Below are positions 1 to 8,769 of a stretch of 64,000 nt of DNA, piece by piece. The stretch spans positions 1 to 64,000 of the forward strand of contig NZ_CP114200.1 in assembly GCF_029392895.1 (NCBI RefSeq), written 5' to 3'. The DNA is from Streptomyces sp. 71268. GTDB lineage: Bacteria > Actinomycetota > Actinomycetes > Streptomycetales > Streptomycetaceae. Position 1 is the first letter of the stretch. Each line of letters starts with the position of its first letter. The notes under the pieces are model-generated. The model was given only the letters and a program-made list of their open reading frames with translations. It was not told the origin of the DNA and did no database searches. Both the position numbers and the translations under genes were made by a program.

Positions 1-1
1 G

Positions 2-688
2 CATCTGGTTCGCATTTCTCGACGCCGTAAACGCTTACAGTTGGCTGGCGCTAACAATTTGCGTGACGTGCGGAAACGCATTGCGGAGGCAGTGGCAGCC
101 GGAATCAGTATCGAGAAGACCGCCGCGACGACCGGATACAAGCTCGAGACCGTGATGCGTTGGCTGAACAAGCAGAAAAAAAGAGCTCGAGTCGTCCCGG
201 TCGATACCGCTCAGTGCCGACTTGAGTTCATTGATCAACAGCGTCGCCGGATGGTTCAGAGAGACCTGGAGATCTCCGCCCGGGCTAAGGCGCTTGTTCG
301 AAAGGCTATGGCCGCAGGCGTTGCGGTTGACGAGTTCGCTCTCCTGACTGGTTACACCAAGCCACGAGTAACGAAGTGGTTTGCATCGGTTCGTCGTTCC
401 TTGGAGCAAGCCCAGCGCCAGCGGGAGCTGATCGCCATCCGGCGAGGCAAGGGAAGCCGACCTCCCCAACATCTCTCGGAAACAGAGTATGACCAGTGGC
501 TTGTCGAGGCTGACTACCGACGCAGGAAGGTTCTGCGTCGGTACGGCTTGTGGCCGCAGGGTCGCCGGCCCAACCGCCAATCCGCCCGGCGAGGGAGGGG
601 GCGTAGGCGCCAGCAGACCCCCCGTAGCGTCCCTCAAAAGCACCTGAAGAAGGGCTCTGGGAAGCGCCGAAAACGTCCGCGGAAGTGA
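2..688 (+). CDS. Basic protein with two HTH-like repeats (5'-partial)
   Basis: The reading frame is already open at base 2. The only in-window start candidate, TTG at 41, has no ribosome binding site, so the gene probably begins upstream of the window. Two related segments, each with the pattern A-x-AAGI/V-x(7-8)-TGY-x(6)-V-x-x-W, lie about 80 residues apart and look like paired helix-turn-helix motifs of the terminase-small-subunit or transposase type. The last 50 residues are almost all Arg, Lys, Gln and Pro, suggesting non-specific nucleic-acid binding. I do not recognise a named family; DNA binding is inferred. Confidence 0.6.
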   Translation, partial: HLVRISRRRKRLQLAGANNLRDVRKRIAEAVAAGISIEKTAATTGYKLETVMRWLNKQKKRARVVPVDTAQCRLEFIDQQRRRMVQRDLEISARAKALVRKAMAAGVAVDEFALLTGYTKPRVTKWFASVRRSLEQAQRQRELIAIRRGKGSRPPQHLSETEYDQWLVEADYRRRKVLRRYGLWPQGRRPNRQSARRGRGRRRQQTPRSVPQKHLKKGSGKRRKRPRK

Positions 689-905
689 ACTGCGTCACCC
701 TCGCGCGCCTACGCACGCGCGCACACCCTATGACCGAGTATTAGTTAACCCACCGGTAAGTCCCGTTGTGGGCGACCGAAATTGACGGCGCGTCTGGGGT
801 TAATGTCGCTGCACTCCCTGAGCGGAGTACGCACCCGTCAGGCCGTCTCAGCAGGCGGCGGGGCGTGAACGGCAGCCTCGGCCGCTCCAGGCCGAGGAAC
901 GAAGC

Positions 906-950
906 GGGGCCTGCCCGTCGGTCTTTGGCGGATCGTGGCAGGCAGGCCCC
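906..950 (+). promoter_or_regulatory. Leader hairpins upstream of the 972 gene
   Basis: GGGGCCTGCC (906-915) pairs with GGCAGGCCCC (941-950) around a 25-nt loop. A second hairpin, CCTCGGCC/GGCCGAGG, sits just upstream at 876-897. Both lie in the untranslated leader of the small gene starting at 972 and could act on its translation or as a terminator of upstream transcription. No known riboswitch is recognised. Confidence 0.3.
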
Positions 951-971
951 TAGACCCTGGAGGGCCTATCC

Positions 972-1274
972 ATGACGGTACACATCGACGAGCAGCCCGA
1001 GCGGGCCGGCAACTGTGGAACGGATCGCAACGGGAGCAGTGAGCTGCCCCTGTCCACTCCCGTCCCCGTGCCGCAGCCTCAGAGCACCAAAGTCAAGGTG
1101 CTGGTAGTGCTCCTGGCTGTCGTGACAGGTATCGCTTCAGCCTTCGGCGCCTACATCATCGGCACCCACGTGGCGGAAGGCGCTGCTGAACCAGTCATCT
1201 GGGCAGCGGCAACGTTCGCTGCCACAACGACACTCATGATCCACCTGAGCGAGAAGAGCGGTCTCATCGAGTGA
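972..1274 (+). CDS. Small membrane protein, two TM segments
   Basis: 100-residue protein. A polar, Pro-rich N-terminus (about 1-38) is followed by two hydrophobic helices (about 42-65 and 75-92) and a short charged tail, so it is probably a small inner-membrane protein. The ATG at 972 is preceded by GGAGGG at a normal distance, which supports the start. A strong hairpin follows the stop codon. No family recognised. The holin-like two-helix layout is only a resemblance. Confidence 0.6.
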   Translation: MTVHIDEQPERAGNCGTDRNGSSELPLSTPVPVPQPQSTKVKVLVVLLAVVTGIASAFGAYIIGTHVAEGAAEPVIWAAATFAATTTLMIHLSEKSGLIE

Positions 1275-1318
1275 CCGCTAGACCTCCGTTGCCCGCAGGA
1301 GGGCCTGGGCGGCGATCT

Positions 1319-1337
1319 GGCGGCCTAACAGGCCGCC
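1319..1337 (+). terminator. Hairpin terminator after the 972 gene
   Basis: Perfect 8-bp stem GGCGGCCT/AGGCCGCC with a 3-nt loop, 45 bases after the stop codon at 1274. There is no U-tract, as is usual in Streptomyces. Confidence 0.6.
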
Positions 1338-1598
1338 CCCTACCCCGAAACCCCTGGGAGGGCTAAACGGCGGCGGGAGCGCCATATGAGGCTTCCTCTC
1401 GGCCAGTTGACTCCAGGCCAGAGCACGGACGGTTGCGCTGCTTGTCGAGGGACTGCCCAACCTGGGGGTGTGGGATCTAGCGGCAGGCCGTCGATGACGG
1501 ACGCGTCGTTCTGGTCGTCGACGGCGTCCGCGAGGGTCTGCCGGTTCGAATGCTCGGCCGACCGGTGACTAGCCGCTTCCGCGGCGGCACGTTCCAGA

Positions 1599-1640
1599 CC
1601 GTGCGTGGTCGGGGCTCCCCGGTGCCCCGACCACGCACGG
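1599..1640 (-). terminator. Strong hairpin terminator
   Basis: A 17-bp perfect inverted repeat with an 8-nt loop (1599-1615 against 1624-1640; arms contain GTGCGTGGTCGGGG). It lies ten bases beyond the stop codon of the minus-strand small membrane gene ending at 1650 and probably terminates it. Confidence 0.75.
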
Positions 1641-1649
1641 GCGTGCGGT

Positions 1650-1823
1650 TCACCGGGCGAGGATCACGCCGACCAGCGCGACCATGACCGTGACCGCGCC
1701 GAACGCGGCGCCAAGGGGCTGGCTCCAGGTCGGGTGGCAGTGCACGACGTAGGCGGCGCCAGCCGCGAGCAGCGCCACGACGACGACCAGGAGCAGCGCG
1801 ACAAGCAGAGCGAGCGTGGACAC
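1650..1823 (-). CDS. 57-aa two-helix membrane protein
   Basis: A GTG start at 1823 is preceded by GGGAGAA at good spacing. The product is 57 residues with two hydrophobic helices (about 3-27 and 38-55) joined by a short loop containing HCHPTW. The frame stays open far upstream, but that extension is Pro/Arg-rich and unlike protein, so the short form is preferred. The 17-bp terminator hairpin immediately downstream supports a real transcript. Function unknown. Confidence 0.55.
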   Translation of the reverse strand: MSTLALLVALLLVVVVALLAAGAAYVVHCHPTWSQPLGAAFGAVTVMVALVGVILAR

Positions 1824-2441
1824 GAACGAGTTCTCCCTGGGGATCGGGCACGCCCGGGTGGGGCATGCGGGTACTTGGGCGGTGGAGCAGCGGTTGCGTG
1901 GTTCCATGCCAGCACCGGTTGGACCTGTCGGAGTTGAAGCAGCTGTTGTCAATCGGCCCGACCGCGAATTGCCAACAGACAAAAGGCCATGAACAGGGCG
2001 GCCCGGAATGGCCGCGCCATGGTCTTCGGCGCGGGGGTTAGCCCCGCAACCTTGAGACAACCGCGTCTGCGGAGCGCTGGGTATCCCGTCGAGCTCACCA
2101 ACGTGGTGCACCTGGTGCAAGATCGTTTTTCGGGGCCAGGCGAGCCGTGAGGTAGTTGGTCGGCCTGGCGGGCGGGACAATCGCCGCTGTGACGATCGAC
2201 CGCCGCCCGCTGGGCACCGGACCACGGCAAGCCGACGCCCACGACACGCGAGACCCCGAGCCGCTGCCCGCGCCACGCGCCCAACTCGCTGCCGAACGCC
2301 TCCCCACCACCACGACAGCCGCGGCCAAGCCCGCGCGTCTGGCCGGGCGCCGCGTCTTGGGTATCGGTACTGACTCGTCAGCATTCACACCCGATGAGAC
2401 ACACTCGCAGTGACCACATGCTGGCCCGGGAATAGCCCGAT
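1824..2441. other. No supported gene
   Basis: Overlapping open frames exist on both strands (for example plus 2156-2413 and minus 2095-2388). All are rich in Arg, Pro and Ala, lack convincing ribosome binding sites and have no recognisable motifs. I treat the stretch as non-coding or degraded. Confidence 0.4.
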
Positions 2442-2471
2442 GGCCGGTTCTCTCATTCCAGGAAACCGGCC
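2442..2471 (-). terminator. Hairpin downstream of the tpg remnant
   Basis: GGCCGGTT (2442-2449) pairs with AACCGGCC (2464-2471). It lies 15 bases beyond the stop of the tpg fragment at 2486, the same arrangement as the hairpin after the larger tpg at 18.6 kb, so it may be the remnant's original terminator. Confidence 0.45.
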
Positions 2472-2485
2472 ACCGGGCGGAACAC

Positions 2486-2573
2486 TTAAATGTCGAATTG
2501 GATGTGTTCTACGTCGGTGAATTCGACTTCAGGCCGTGGGCGCGGCGTCCGCCGTCGCGGAGATATGCCCGCG
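2486..2573 (-). pseudogene. 3' remnant of a tpg telomere-protein gene
   Basis: Read on the minus strand, the DNA encodes YLRDGGRRAHGL, then, after a one-base deletion, EVEFTDVEHIQFDI and a stop. This matches the C-terminus of the Tpg-like gene at 18640-19201 (YFRDAGRRAHGLEVELADLEHIEFDL, here split by the shift) and the known C-terminal style of Streptomyces Tpg proteins. Upstream similarity fades into unrelated sequence. It is a short decayed fragment of a second telomere terminal-protein gene, left by rearrangement of a chromosome or plasmid end. Confidence 0.75.
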
Positions 2574-2769
2574 CAATGGGAGATTGCGCAGGGCCGACCA
2601 CGGCCACCACGATTCCGACCACAACGGGTCACACCCGCTGCGCGCGCACCGATTACGCATCCGCTGAGATGAGCAGTAGGCGGGTGGGGCGCCGGGCTGG
2701 AGGGTGTGTCCGAGCGACCATCCCGCCGAGGCACGCACGGTCGACCGTCATGAGCTCTAGCATCAGCGG

Positions 2770-3516
2770 GTGAACAACAACGAGGAGCAGGTTCGTTTCT
2801 TCGTCCGCACGTGGGCCGAAGCGGTGCTGCGGCAGGCTGAGCGAGCCCAGGCGATACGGCGCAAGGCAGGTCAGGACGACCGCAATTACGAGCGGATGGA
2901 GGACTGGAGCCCCCCGATGGAAGTGCTCGAGGAGAACTTTCGCGCCCAGTGGGCCGAGGAACACCAACTCGTCTGGGCCGCGCACCAGCTTGAACGGTGG
3001 GATACCCGTCTACGCCGCGAGCGCGGACAGGAACCTCGTAAGGAAGACCCCTTCCTGAGGGACGTACGAGACGCCCTGGAGCACCTGGACGAAGTTGACT
3101 TCACCCAGAGCCAGGCCATATCCCCGGTTCCGGTGAAGGGAAAGGAGTACATCGGGAGTGCCATCAGAAAGCTGCCAGGCGGAGCTCTCGACCTCCACTT
3201 GTCCGGAGCGGCTCTGGTGGGTGGCGTCCCCCCACAGGCCATCGAAGCGCGCGCTCTAGAAGCGGTGCGGGCCGTGGAGCAGGAGCTGGAACAGGAACAG
3301 CGCGAGCAGCACGCCGCGTTCATTCACGCGGCCGAGCACGATCCAGAACTACGGGACCTTGTGCAACAGATCGCCGACTTCTACGCACACCCCGAACGCC
3401 TGATAGGCCCGCCTCTCGCGAGCGGAGGCAACCTTGCCCCGGCAACAAAAGGGGAGGAAACCGCTGTGACACCTTCCCCCGGTACGACAGGCGTGTCCGG
3501 GACACCGGACGACTGA
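2770..3516 (+). CDS. Hypothetical charged, helical protein
   Basis: 248 residues from a GTG start. The composition is strongly charged, with Glu/Arg/Gln-rich segments (about 90-115 and 165-200) predicted to be helical or coiled coil, and a low-complexity Thr/Pro/Gly tail after residue 215. There is no signal peptide and no catalytic motif that I can name. The ribosome binding site is weak. Neighbours are the tpg remnant upstream and the convergent small Cys gene downstream. Coding likelihood rests on length and clear GC3 bias; function unknown. Confidence 0.6.
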   Translation: MNNNEEQVRFFVRTWAEAVLRQAERAQAIRRKAGQDDRNYERMEDWSPPMEVLEENFRAQWAEEHQLVWAAHQLERWDTRLRRERGQEPRKEDPFLRDVRDALEHLDEVDFTQSQAISPVPVKGKEYIGSAIRKLPGGALDLHLSGAALVGGVPPQAIEARALEAVRAVEQELEQEQREQHAAFIHAAEHDPELRDLVQQIADFYAHPERLIGPPLASGGNLAPATKGEETAVTPSPGTTGVSGTPDD

Positions 3517-3588
3517 ACCAGCATGTGCCGGACCGGTGGTGACGGTACGGCGTCATGGTTGCGGGATTGCGGCCGTCACGGTGTGCGG

Positions 3589-3771
3589 TCAGGAGCGGGG
3601 GCGTCGGAAGAGGCGGTTGCCGGTCGGCGGTTTCCCGTCCTGGGCCTGAACGGATGCTGCGGCGGCACGCTCGCGATCGTTGAGGCAGGGGCGGCACTCG
3701 CTGCCGGTGGCGATGCCGGCCTCGGGGGGTAGACGGCGTGCCCGCAGGTCGGGCAGGACCACTTGTGTCAT
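3589..3771 (-). CDS. 60-aa Cys-pair protein coupled to the nuclease-like gene
   Basis: The ATG at 3771 overlaps the TGA of the upstream nuclease-like gene (ATGA), so it is probably translationally coupled. The 60 residues contain one CRPC pair in a short basic protein. Such small coupled proteins often pair with the gene ahead of them, but the family is not recognised. Coupling and frame quality are the only support. Confidence 0.45.
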   Translation of the reverse strand: MTQVVLPDLRARRLPPEAGIATGSECRPCLNDRERAAAASVQAQDGKPPTGNRLFRRPRS

Positions 3772-4247
3772 GCCGCTGCCGCTGCGCCGGCCGATCCGAA
3801 GACGTCGTCGAAGCGGTGCGCCTGCTCTGTGCGTACGAGGTGGAACGCGCCGCTGCGGTGGCGCAGGGCGTGGGCGGTGTAGTGGACGACTTCGGCCGGA
3901 GTGAGGACCTTGAGGTCGCCAAAGACGTAGTACAGGGGGGTCGGGGCGTGGGCCGCGGTGAAGAAGAGGCCGGCGGTCACGGTGTCGGCGCTGACGGCGT
4001 AGCGGTCGGTGTCGGTGCTGGGCATGCGGTCTTTGGCGTCGATGGTGACGAGGTCGGCGCCGCGGGCGGCGATGAGGTCGGGGAAGTGCCGCAGGGCGGA
4101 GCGGGTCCGGCGCAGGGCTTCCCGTATGGCGGGCGGGTAGGTGCCTTGTCCGCAGGGCTGGACGGTCCAGCCGCGGGCGCGCAGCGCGGCTGCCACCCGA
4201 CGTTCGTGCATGTCGCCTATGGCCTGGCGGTCCTGCCACTGCGTCAC
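3768..4247 (-). CDS. PD-(D/E)XK-like nuclease candidate
   Basis: 159 residues. The N-terminal ERRVAAALRARGWTV helix and strand are followed by FPDLIAARGADLVTIDAKDR, which fits the restriction-endonuclease-like core: an Asp in a PD turn, then D-A-K on the next strand. This arrangement occurs in small Holliday-junction or VRR-NUC-type nucleases. The assignment is by motif only. The gene is divergent from the zinc-finger/helicase pair starting at 4329, with only about 80 bases between them, suggesting a shared control region and possibly one functional module. It overlaps the 60-aa gene downstream by four bases. Confidence 0.55.
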   Translation of the reverse strand: MTQWQDRQAIGDMHERRVAAALRARGWTVQPCGQGTYPPAIREALRRTRSALRHFPDLIAARGADLVTIDAKDRMPSTDTDRYAVSADTVTAGLFFTAAHAPTPLYYVFGDLKVLTPAEVVHYTAHALRHRSGAFHLVRTEQAHRFDDVFGSAGAAAAA

Positions 4248-4328
4248 CCTGTTTCCCCTTCGGTTGAGTTCCGCGATCCCTGTGCGTGATACGAAGGATT
4301 CCTAGTTCGTCCTACCCTCCTGGACGCT

Positions 4329-5276
4329 ATGATGCTCCTCATGGCGGCATACGTTGACCCACGGTTTCGTCCCACTCTGTGGCCTGGAACGCCCGTGCCG
4401 ACACCGGAGTTGATGCCTCTTCACGAGGCGCGGGCCGACGGTGAATGGATCGTTTGGACCCCGCAGGCCCGTTCCCGTCCGCACACGGTCCCCGTGCCGG
4501 AGGACTTCTACCTGCGCGAGTTCATGGAGGTCGACCCCGAGGACCTCGACGCCGTAGCCGCCTTGATGCGCACTTACGGACATCTCGGCGGCAGCATCAA
4601 CACCGGCAGTTGGGACGAAGACGAGTACGAGCGGCTCAAGGAACTCACCGAGCGCGAACACCCCCGCGCGCCGTTCGCCCTGCACGGCGAACTGGCCACG
4701 CTCTACATGACGGAGGCACAGGCCGCCATCACCACCTGGCTGGCCCTGCGCCGCGAGGGCGGGCTCGACGCGCTCGTCGAGCCCGAGGTCTCCGAGGAAC
4801 AACTGGCCCAGTGGCGTGCCGAGAACACACACCAGGAGGAGGTATGGCCTCGGGACCTGGACCACCTGCGCGAGCTCACCCTGGAATTCAGGATCATGCA
4901 ATTGGAGAGTGAGCTGAACGCCGCGCTGAAGCGGTTCAGCATCGGCATCGGCGGCCTGGACGACCGCTACCCCACCATCCTCGCCGTGGCGTTCCTCCAG
5001 CTCTACAACCACCTCGCCGAGGACGCCACCATCCGCGAGTGCGCGAATGAGACCTGCCGCCGCAGCTTCGTACGCCAGCGCGGGCGCGCCGAGTACGGGC
5101 AGAACCGCACCAGCGGCATCAAGTACTGCACCCGCGAGTGCGCCCGTGCCCAAGCGCAGCGCGAACTGCGTCGGCGCCGCAAGCAGCAGACTCCCCCGCT
5201 ACAGCAGCCGCCGCCCCAGAGCCCGGAGCAGCAGGACAGCCCCGAGCCTGCCGGCCAGGCGGGAGATGCGTCGTGA
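4329..5276 (+). CDS. Protein with C-terminal CGNR-like zinc finger
   Basis: 315 residues. The first 220 are mostly helical and unrecognised. Residues about 238-285 hold C-x4-C-x(22)-YC-x3-C with basic surroundings (ECANETC, then KYCTREC), a treble-clef-like zinc finger of the CGNR type seen in actinobacterial DNA-binding proteins. The tail is Gln/Pro-rich. The stop overlaps the GTG of the helicase gene by four bases, so the two are translationally coupled and probably work together. A second ATG at 4341 is possible, and neither has a clear ribosome binding site. Confidence 0.65.
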   Translation: MMLLMAAYVDPRFRPTLWPGTPVPTPELMPLHEARADGEWIVWTPQARSRPHTVPVPEDFYLREFMEVDPEDLDAVAALMRTYGHLGGSINTGSWDEDEYERLKELTEREHPRAPFALHGELATLYMTEAQAAITTWLALRREGGLDALVEPEVSEEQLAQWRAENTHQEEVWPRDLDHLRELTLEFRIMQLESELNAALKRFSIGIGGLDDRYPTILAVAFLQLYNHLAEDATIRECANETCRRSFVRQRGRAEYGQNRTSGIKYCTRECARAQAQRELRRRRKQQTPPLQQPPPQSPEQQDSPEPAGQAGDAS

Positions 5277-7912
5277 TCAGTCTTCGGGAACACCAGGCGG
5301 AGGCCGTCTCGCAGATCCGCGCGTGGGCGGGCTTCCCCGTACGCGCGTCTGCGCCCGCCCAAGGGCTGCGTGGCACGGTGATCTCCGCGACCGGCTCCGG
5401 AAAGACGATCACGGCCGCGTGGGCTGCGCTGGAGTGCTTCCGTGGCGGGCGGATCCTCGTCATGGTCCCCACCCTCGATCTGCTCGTGCAGACCGCCCAG
5501 GCGTGGCGGAGGGTCGGTCACACGGGGCCGATGGTCGCGGTGTGCTCGCTGGAGAAGGACGAGGTCCTGGAGCGGCTGGGCGTGCGGACCACCACGAACG
5601 CGATCCAGTTGGCGCTGTGGGCGGGGCACGGGCCGGCGGTGGTGTTCGCGACGTACGCCTCGCTCGTGGACCGCGAGGATCCCGAGGACGTCACGGGCCG
5701 GGCGAAGGTACGCGGGCCGCTGGAGGCTGCTCTGGCGGGCGGGGAGCGGCTGTACGGACAGACAATGGCCCCGTTCGACCTCGCTGTCGTCGACGAGGCC
5801 CACTCAACCGCCGGTGATCTTGGTCGGCCGTGGGCGGCGATCCACGACAACACCCGCATCCCGGCGGACTTCCGGCTTTACCTGACCGCCACCCCCCGCA
5901 TCCTCGCCTCGCCCCGGCCGCAGAAGGGCGCTGACGGCCGGGAGCTGGAGATCGCCACCATGGCGTCCGACCCGGAAGGCCTGTATGGCGAGTGGATCTA
6001 CGAGCTCGAACTGTCCGAGGCGATCGAGCGCGGCATCCTCGCCGGGTTCGAGATCGACGTGCTGGAGATCCACGACCCCTCCCCCGTCCAGGAAGTATCA
6101 GAGGAGGCGCAGCGGGGCCGGCGGCTGGCGCTGCTGCAGACTGCGCTCCTGGAGCACGCCGCCGCGCTGAACCTGCGCACGGTCATGACCTTCCACCAGC
6201 GGGTGGAGGAGGCGATGGCGTTCGCGGAGAAGATGCCGCAGACAGCCGCCGAGTTGTACGCGGCCGAGGTCTCCGACGAGGCCCTGGCCGACGCGGACGC
6301 CCTGCCGAAGTCGTCGATCGACGCGGAGTTCTACCAGCTGGAAGCCGGCCGCCACGTACCCCCGGACCGGGTGTGGTCGGCATGGCTGTGCGGCGACCAC
6401 CTCGTCGCCGAACGACGCGAAGCCCTACGGCAGTTCGCAGGCGGCATCGACGCCACGGGCCGCCGCGTACACCGGGCCTTCCTCGCCTCCGTTCGGGTGC
6501 TCGGCGAAGGCGTCGACATCGTCGGCGAGCGGGGCGTCGAGGCGGTGTGTTTCGCCGACACCCGCGGCTCCCAGGTCGAGATCGTCCAGAACATCGGCCG
6601 CGCCCTGCGCCCCAACCCCGACGGCACGGCCAAGACCGCCCGCATCATCGTGCCCGTCTTCCTGAAGCCCAGCGAGGACCCGACCGACATGGTCGCCTCC
6701 GCCTCCTTCGCACCCCTCGTAGCCGTCCTCCAAGGCCTGCGCTCCCACTCCGAACGCCTCGTCGAACAGCTCGCCAGCCGGGCGCTGACCAGCGGGCAGC
6801 GCAAGGTACACATTCGGCGCGACGAGGACGGGCGGATCGTCGGGGCCGGCGGTGAGGCGGGCGAAGACCAGGGACAGGACGACGCCGGCGCCGCCGAATC
6901 CGCGCTGCTGCACTTCTCCTCTCCCCGGGACGCCGCCACGATCGCCGCGTTCCTGCGCACCAGGGTCTACCGGCCCGAATCGCTGGTGTGGCTGGAGGGC
7001 TACCAGGCCCTGCTCCGCTGGCGCAAGGAGAACGGAATCACCGGCCTGTACGCCGTCCCGTACGACACCGAGACCGAGGCCGGCGTCACCAAGGCGTTCC
7101 CCCTGGGACGCTGGGTCCACCAGCAGCGGCGCACCTACCGCGCCGGCGAACTCGACGACCACCGCAAGGAACTCCTCGACGATGCCGGAATGGTGTGGGA
7201 ACCCGGCGAGGAAGCCTGGGAGACCAAACTCGCTGTCCTGCGCTCCTACCGGCGGGCGCACGGCCACCTCGCCCCCAGACGCGACGCCGTATGGGGCAAC
7301 GCCGACAGTGAACTGGTGCCGGTCGGGGAGCATATGGCCAACCTCCGCCGCCCCCATGGCCTCGGCAAGAACCCCGCCCGCGCCGCGGTGCGGGCGGCGC
7401 AGTTGACCGCGATCGACCCCGACTGGAACTGCCCCTGGCCACTGGACTGGCAACGCCACCACCGCGTCCTCACCGACCTCGCCGCCGACGAACCCGACAG
7501 CACCCTCCCCGACATCCAGCCCGGAGTGCTCTTCGAAGGCGACGACCTTGGACGATGGCTCCACCGACAGTCCCGCGACTGGTTCCAGCTCTCCGAGGAG
7601 CAGCAGCGGAGACTGGCGGCGCTGGGCGTCACACCCGCCGAACAGCCCGCAGCGGCCTCGGCGGCCAAGGGGGCCGGGAAGGCGTCAGCCTTCCAGCGCG
7701 GAGTGCAGGCCCTCGCCCAGTACATCGCCCGCGAAGGCAGAACCGTCGTTGGACGGACACACGTCGAAGAACTGCCGGACGGTTCGATGGTCAGGCTGGG
7801 TGTGTTTCTGAGTAACCAGAAGGCCAGGCGCGACCGTCTGGATGCGGAGCAGCGAGCAGCTTTCGCTGAGCTGGGCTACGCCTGGGCCGTAGAGCAGTCC
7901 GGGCGCGGCTGA
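5273..7912 (+). CDS. SF2 DEAH-box helicase with HA repeats
   Basis: 879 residues from the coupled GTG at 5273. Motif I is ATGSGKT (K44), motif II DEAH (174-177), then LTATPR, and motif [11 protein letters not shown] (439-447), so this is an ATP-dependent superfamily-2 translocase. From about residue 565 to the end there are helicase-associated (HA)-type repeats with GHLAP, a PLG/QW-like segment, D-x-WN-x-PW-x-L-x-WQR (around 717) and a closing LGVT. The same repeat builds the C-terminus of TniQ at 12-15 kb. SF2 helicases with HA repeats are common on Streptomyces linear replicons and some lie near telomeres (ttrA-like); I cannot test whether this is one. tnsA begins 67 bases downstream on the same strand, so it may be transposon cargo or part of the transposition machinery. 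Confidence 0.85.
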   Translation: MISLREHQAEAVSQIRAWAGFPVRASAPAQGLRGTVISATGSGKTITAAWAALECFRGGRILVMVPTLDLLVQTAQAWRRVGHTGPMVAVCSLEKDEVLERLGVRTTTNAIQLALWAGHGPAVVFATYASLVDREDPEDVTGRAKVRGPLEAALAGGERLYGQTMAPFDLAVVDEAHSTAGDLGRPWAAIHDNTRIPADFRLYLTATPRILASPRPQKGADGRELEIATMASDPEGLYGEWIYELELSEAIERGILAGFEIDVLEIHDPSPVQEVSEEAQRGRRLALLQTALLEHAAALNLRTVMTFHQRVEEAMAFAEKMPQTAAELYAAEVSDEALADADALPKSSIDAEFYQLEAGRHVPPDRVWSAWLCGDHLVAERREALRQFAGGIDATGRRVHRAFLASVRVLGEGVDIVGERGVEAVCFADTRGSQVEIVQNIGRALRPNPDGTAKTARIIVPVFLKPSEDPTDMVASASFAPLVAVLQGLRSHSERLVEQLASRALTSGQRKVHIRRDEDGRIVGAGGEAGEDQGQDDAGAAESALLHFSSPRDAATIAAFLRTRVYRPESLVWLEGYQALLRWRKENGITGLYAVPYDTETEAGVTKAFPLGRWVHQQRRTYRAGELDDHRKELLDDAGMVWEPGEEAWETKLAVLRSYRRAHGHLAPRRDAVWGNADSELVPVGEHMANLRRPHGLGKNPARAAVRAAQLTAIDPDWNCPWPLDWQRHHRVLTDLAADEPDSTLPDIQPGVLFEGDDLGRWLHRQSRDWFQLSEEQQRRLAALGVTPAEQPAAASAAKGAGKASAFQRGVQALAQYIAREGRTVVGRTHVEELPDGSMVRLGVFLSNQKARRDRLDAEQRAAFAELGYAWAVEQSGRG

Positions 7913-7979
7913 CAGCAGGCGTGTGCCGTTGGCTTGTTATGCCCATTACCGGATGAGCTGATAAGGCGTTTGGCTCTTT

Positions 7980-8738
7980 GTGCGGAGCGCGGAATGGGAT
8001 GCGGCAGGGGCCGGGCCGGCCGATGTCGGGGCTGTGGACGTACGGTTCCTGGCTGCGGGCGGGGCGACGGAGAGTTCGCCGTGGTCGGCGGCGGCCGCCG
8101 AAGTGGCCTTCGAGCGGTGTCCGCCTCTGAGGCCGTTTCCAGTCCGCAAGGGCAAGCGCACGGCGCCGGGATGGTGGTGGTCGGCGACCACCGGGGGGCT
8201 CGTGCACTACGGGTCTGGGGCGATGCGGCTGCATCTGATGCTCCTCGACCGCGATCCACGCGTCCAAGGCCTGTCCAGCCGGCCGCTGGAACTGCGGTGG
8301 CGTGCGCCGGAGGGCATGCGGACGCATGTCCCGCAGGTGATGCTCCGGCTCACCGACGGCCAGGGGGTCTTGGCGGACTGCACCGCCGCAGGGGAGCTTT
8401 CTGGGCGGCAGCGGTCCCTCGCGGCGGTGGTCGGTGAGGTGTGTGCGGCGGTGGGCTGGCGGTACTGGGTGCTGGGTCCGGTCGATCCGGTCTACCGGCG
8501 CAACGTGACCTGGCTGGCCGGATACCGGCATCCGCGGTACCGCGCAGGACAGCAGCTGGCGGCGGCGTTGCGGGAGTCGTTCGCAAGCCGTACGCCGCTG
8601 TGGGAGGGCGTGCGCCGGACCGGGGATCCGATGGTGGTCCTTCCCGCGCTGTTCCATGCTCTGTGGGCGGGGCAGCTGTCCGCGGATCTGGGCGCTCCGA
8701 TGCATGAGCGGATGCCGGTGTGGGCGCGAGCGGCGTGA
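7980..8738 (+). CDS. tnsA: TnsA-like transposase subunit, catalytic residues altered
   Basis: 252 residues, TnsA-like heteromeric transposase endonuclease family. The fold landmarks are present: WWWSATT, LMLLDRDPRV, RPLEL, then H-V-P and the C-terminal NVTWLAGYRHPR. Relatives I recall carry FES, HVPD and VDV(K/R) at the active site. Here they read YGS (G78), HVPQ (Q119) and ADCT (133-135), so the Glu, Asp and basic residues expected for the nuclease appear replaced. The protein may be structural, contacting TnsB and TnsC, rather than cutting. It opens the tnsA-tnsB-tnsC-tniQ operon. GTG start at 7980; the exact start is uncertain. Confidence 0.8.
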   Translation: MRSAEWDAAGAGPADVGAVDVRFLAAGGATESSPWSAAAAEVAFERCPPLRPFPVRKGKRTAPGWWWSATTGGLVHYGSGAMRLHLMLLDRDPRVQGLSSRPLELRWRAPEGMRTHVPQVMLRLTDGQGVLADCTAAGELSGRQRSLAAVVGEVCAAVGWRYWVLGPVDPVYRRNVTWLAGYRHPRYRAGQQLAAALRESFASRTPLWEGVRRTGDPMVVLPALFHALWAGQLSADLGAPMHERMPVWARAA

Positions 8739-8769
8739 TGGGGGCACGGGGCCGGGGGCCGGCGGGCCG

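Larger units (their letters stand above)
1275..1649. other. No supported gene
   Basis: Apart from the two hairpins at 1319-1337 and 1599-1640, I see nothing supported. One plus-strand frame from about 1478 reads like protein for roughly 35 codons, but it follows an in-frame TAG, has no start codon and runs into the terminator hairpin. It may be gene debris. Confidence 0.4.

Noticed and set aside
766..975. 69-codon frame ending in an ATGA overlap with the 972 gene
   Set aside because: TTG start without a ribosome binding site, Arg/Pro-rich product, and it runs through two leader hairpins.
5138..5272. N-terminal extension of the helicase frame
   Set aside because: It overlaps the 3' end of the zinc-finger gene and is Pro/Ala-rich; the GTG at 5273 in a GTGA overlap gives a normal helicase start.
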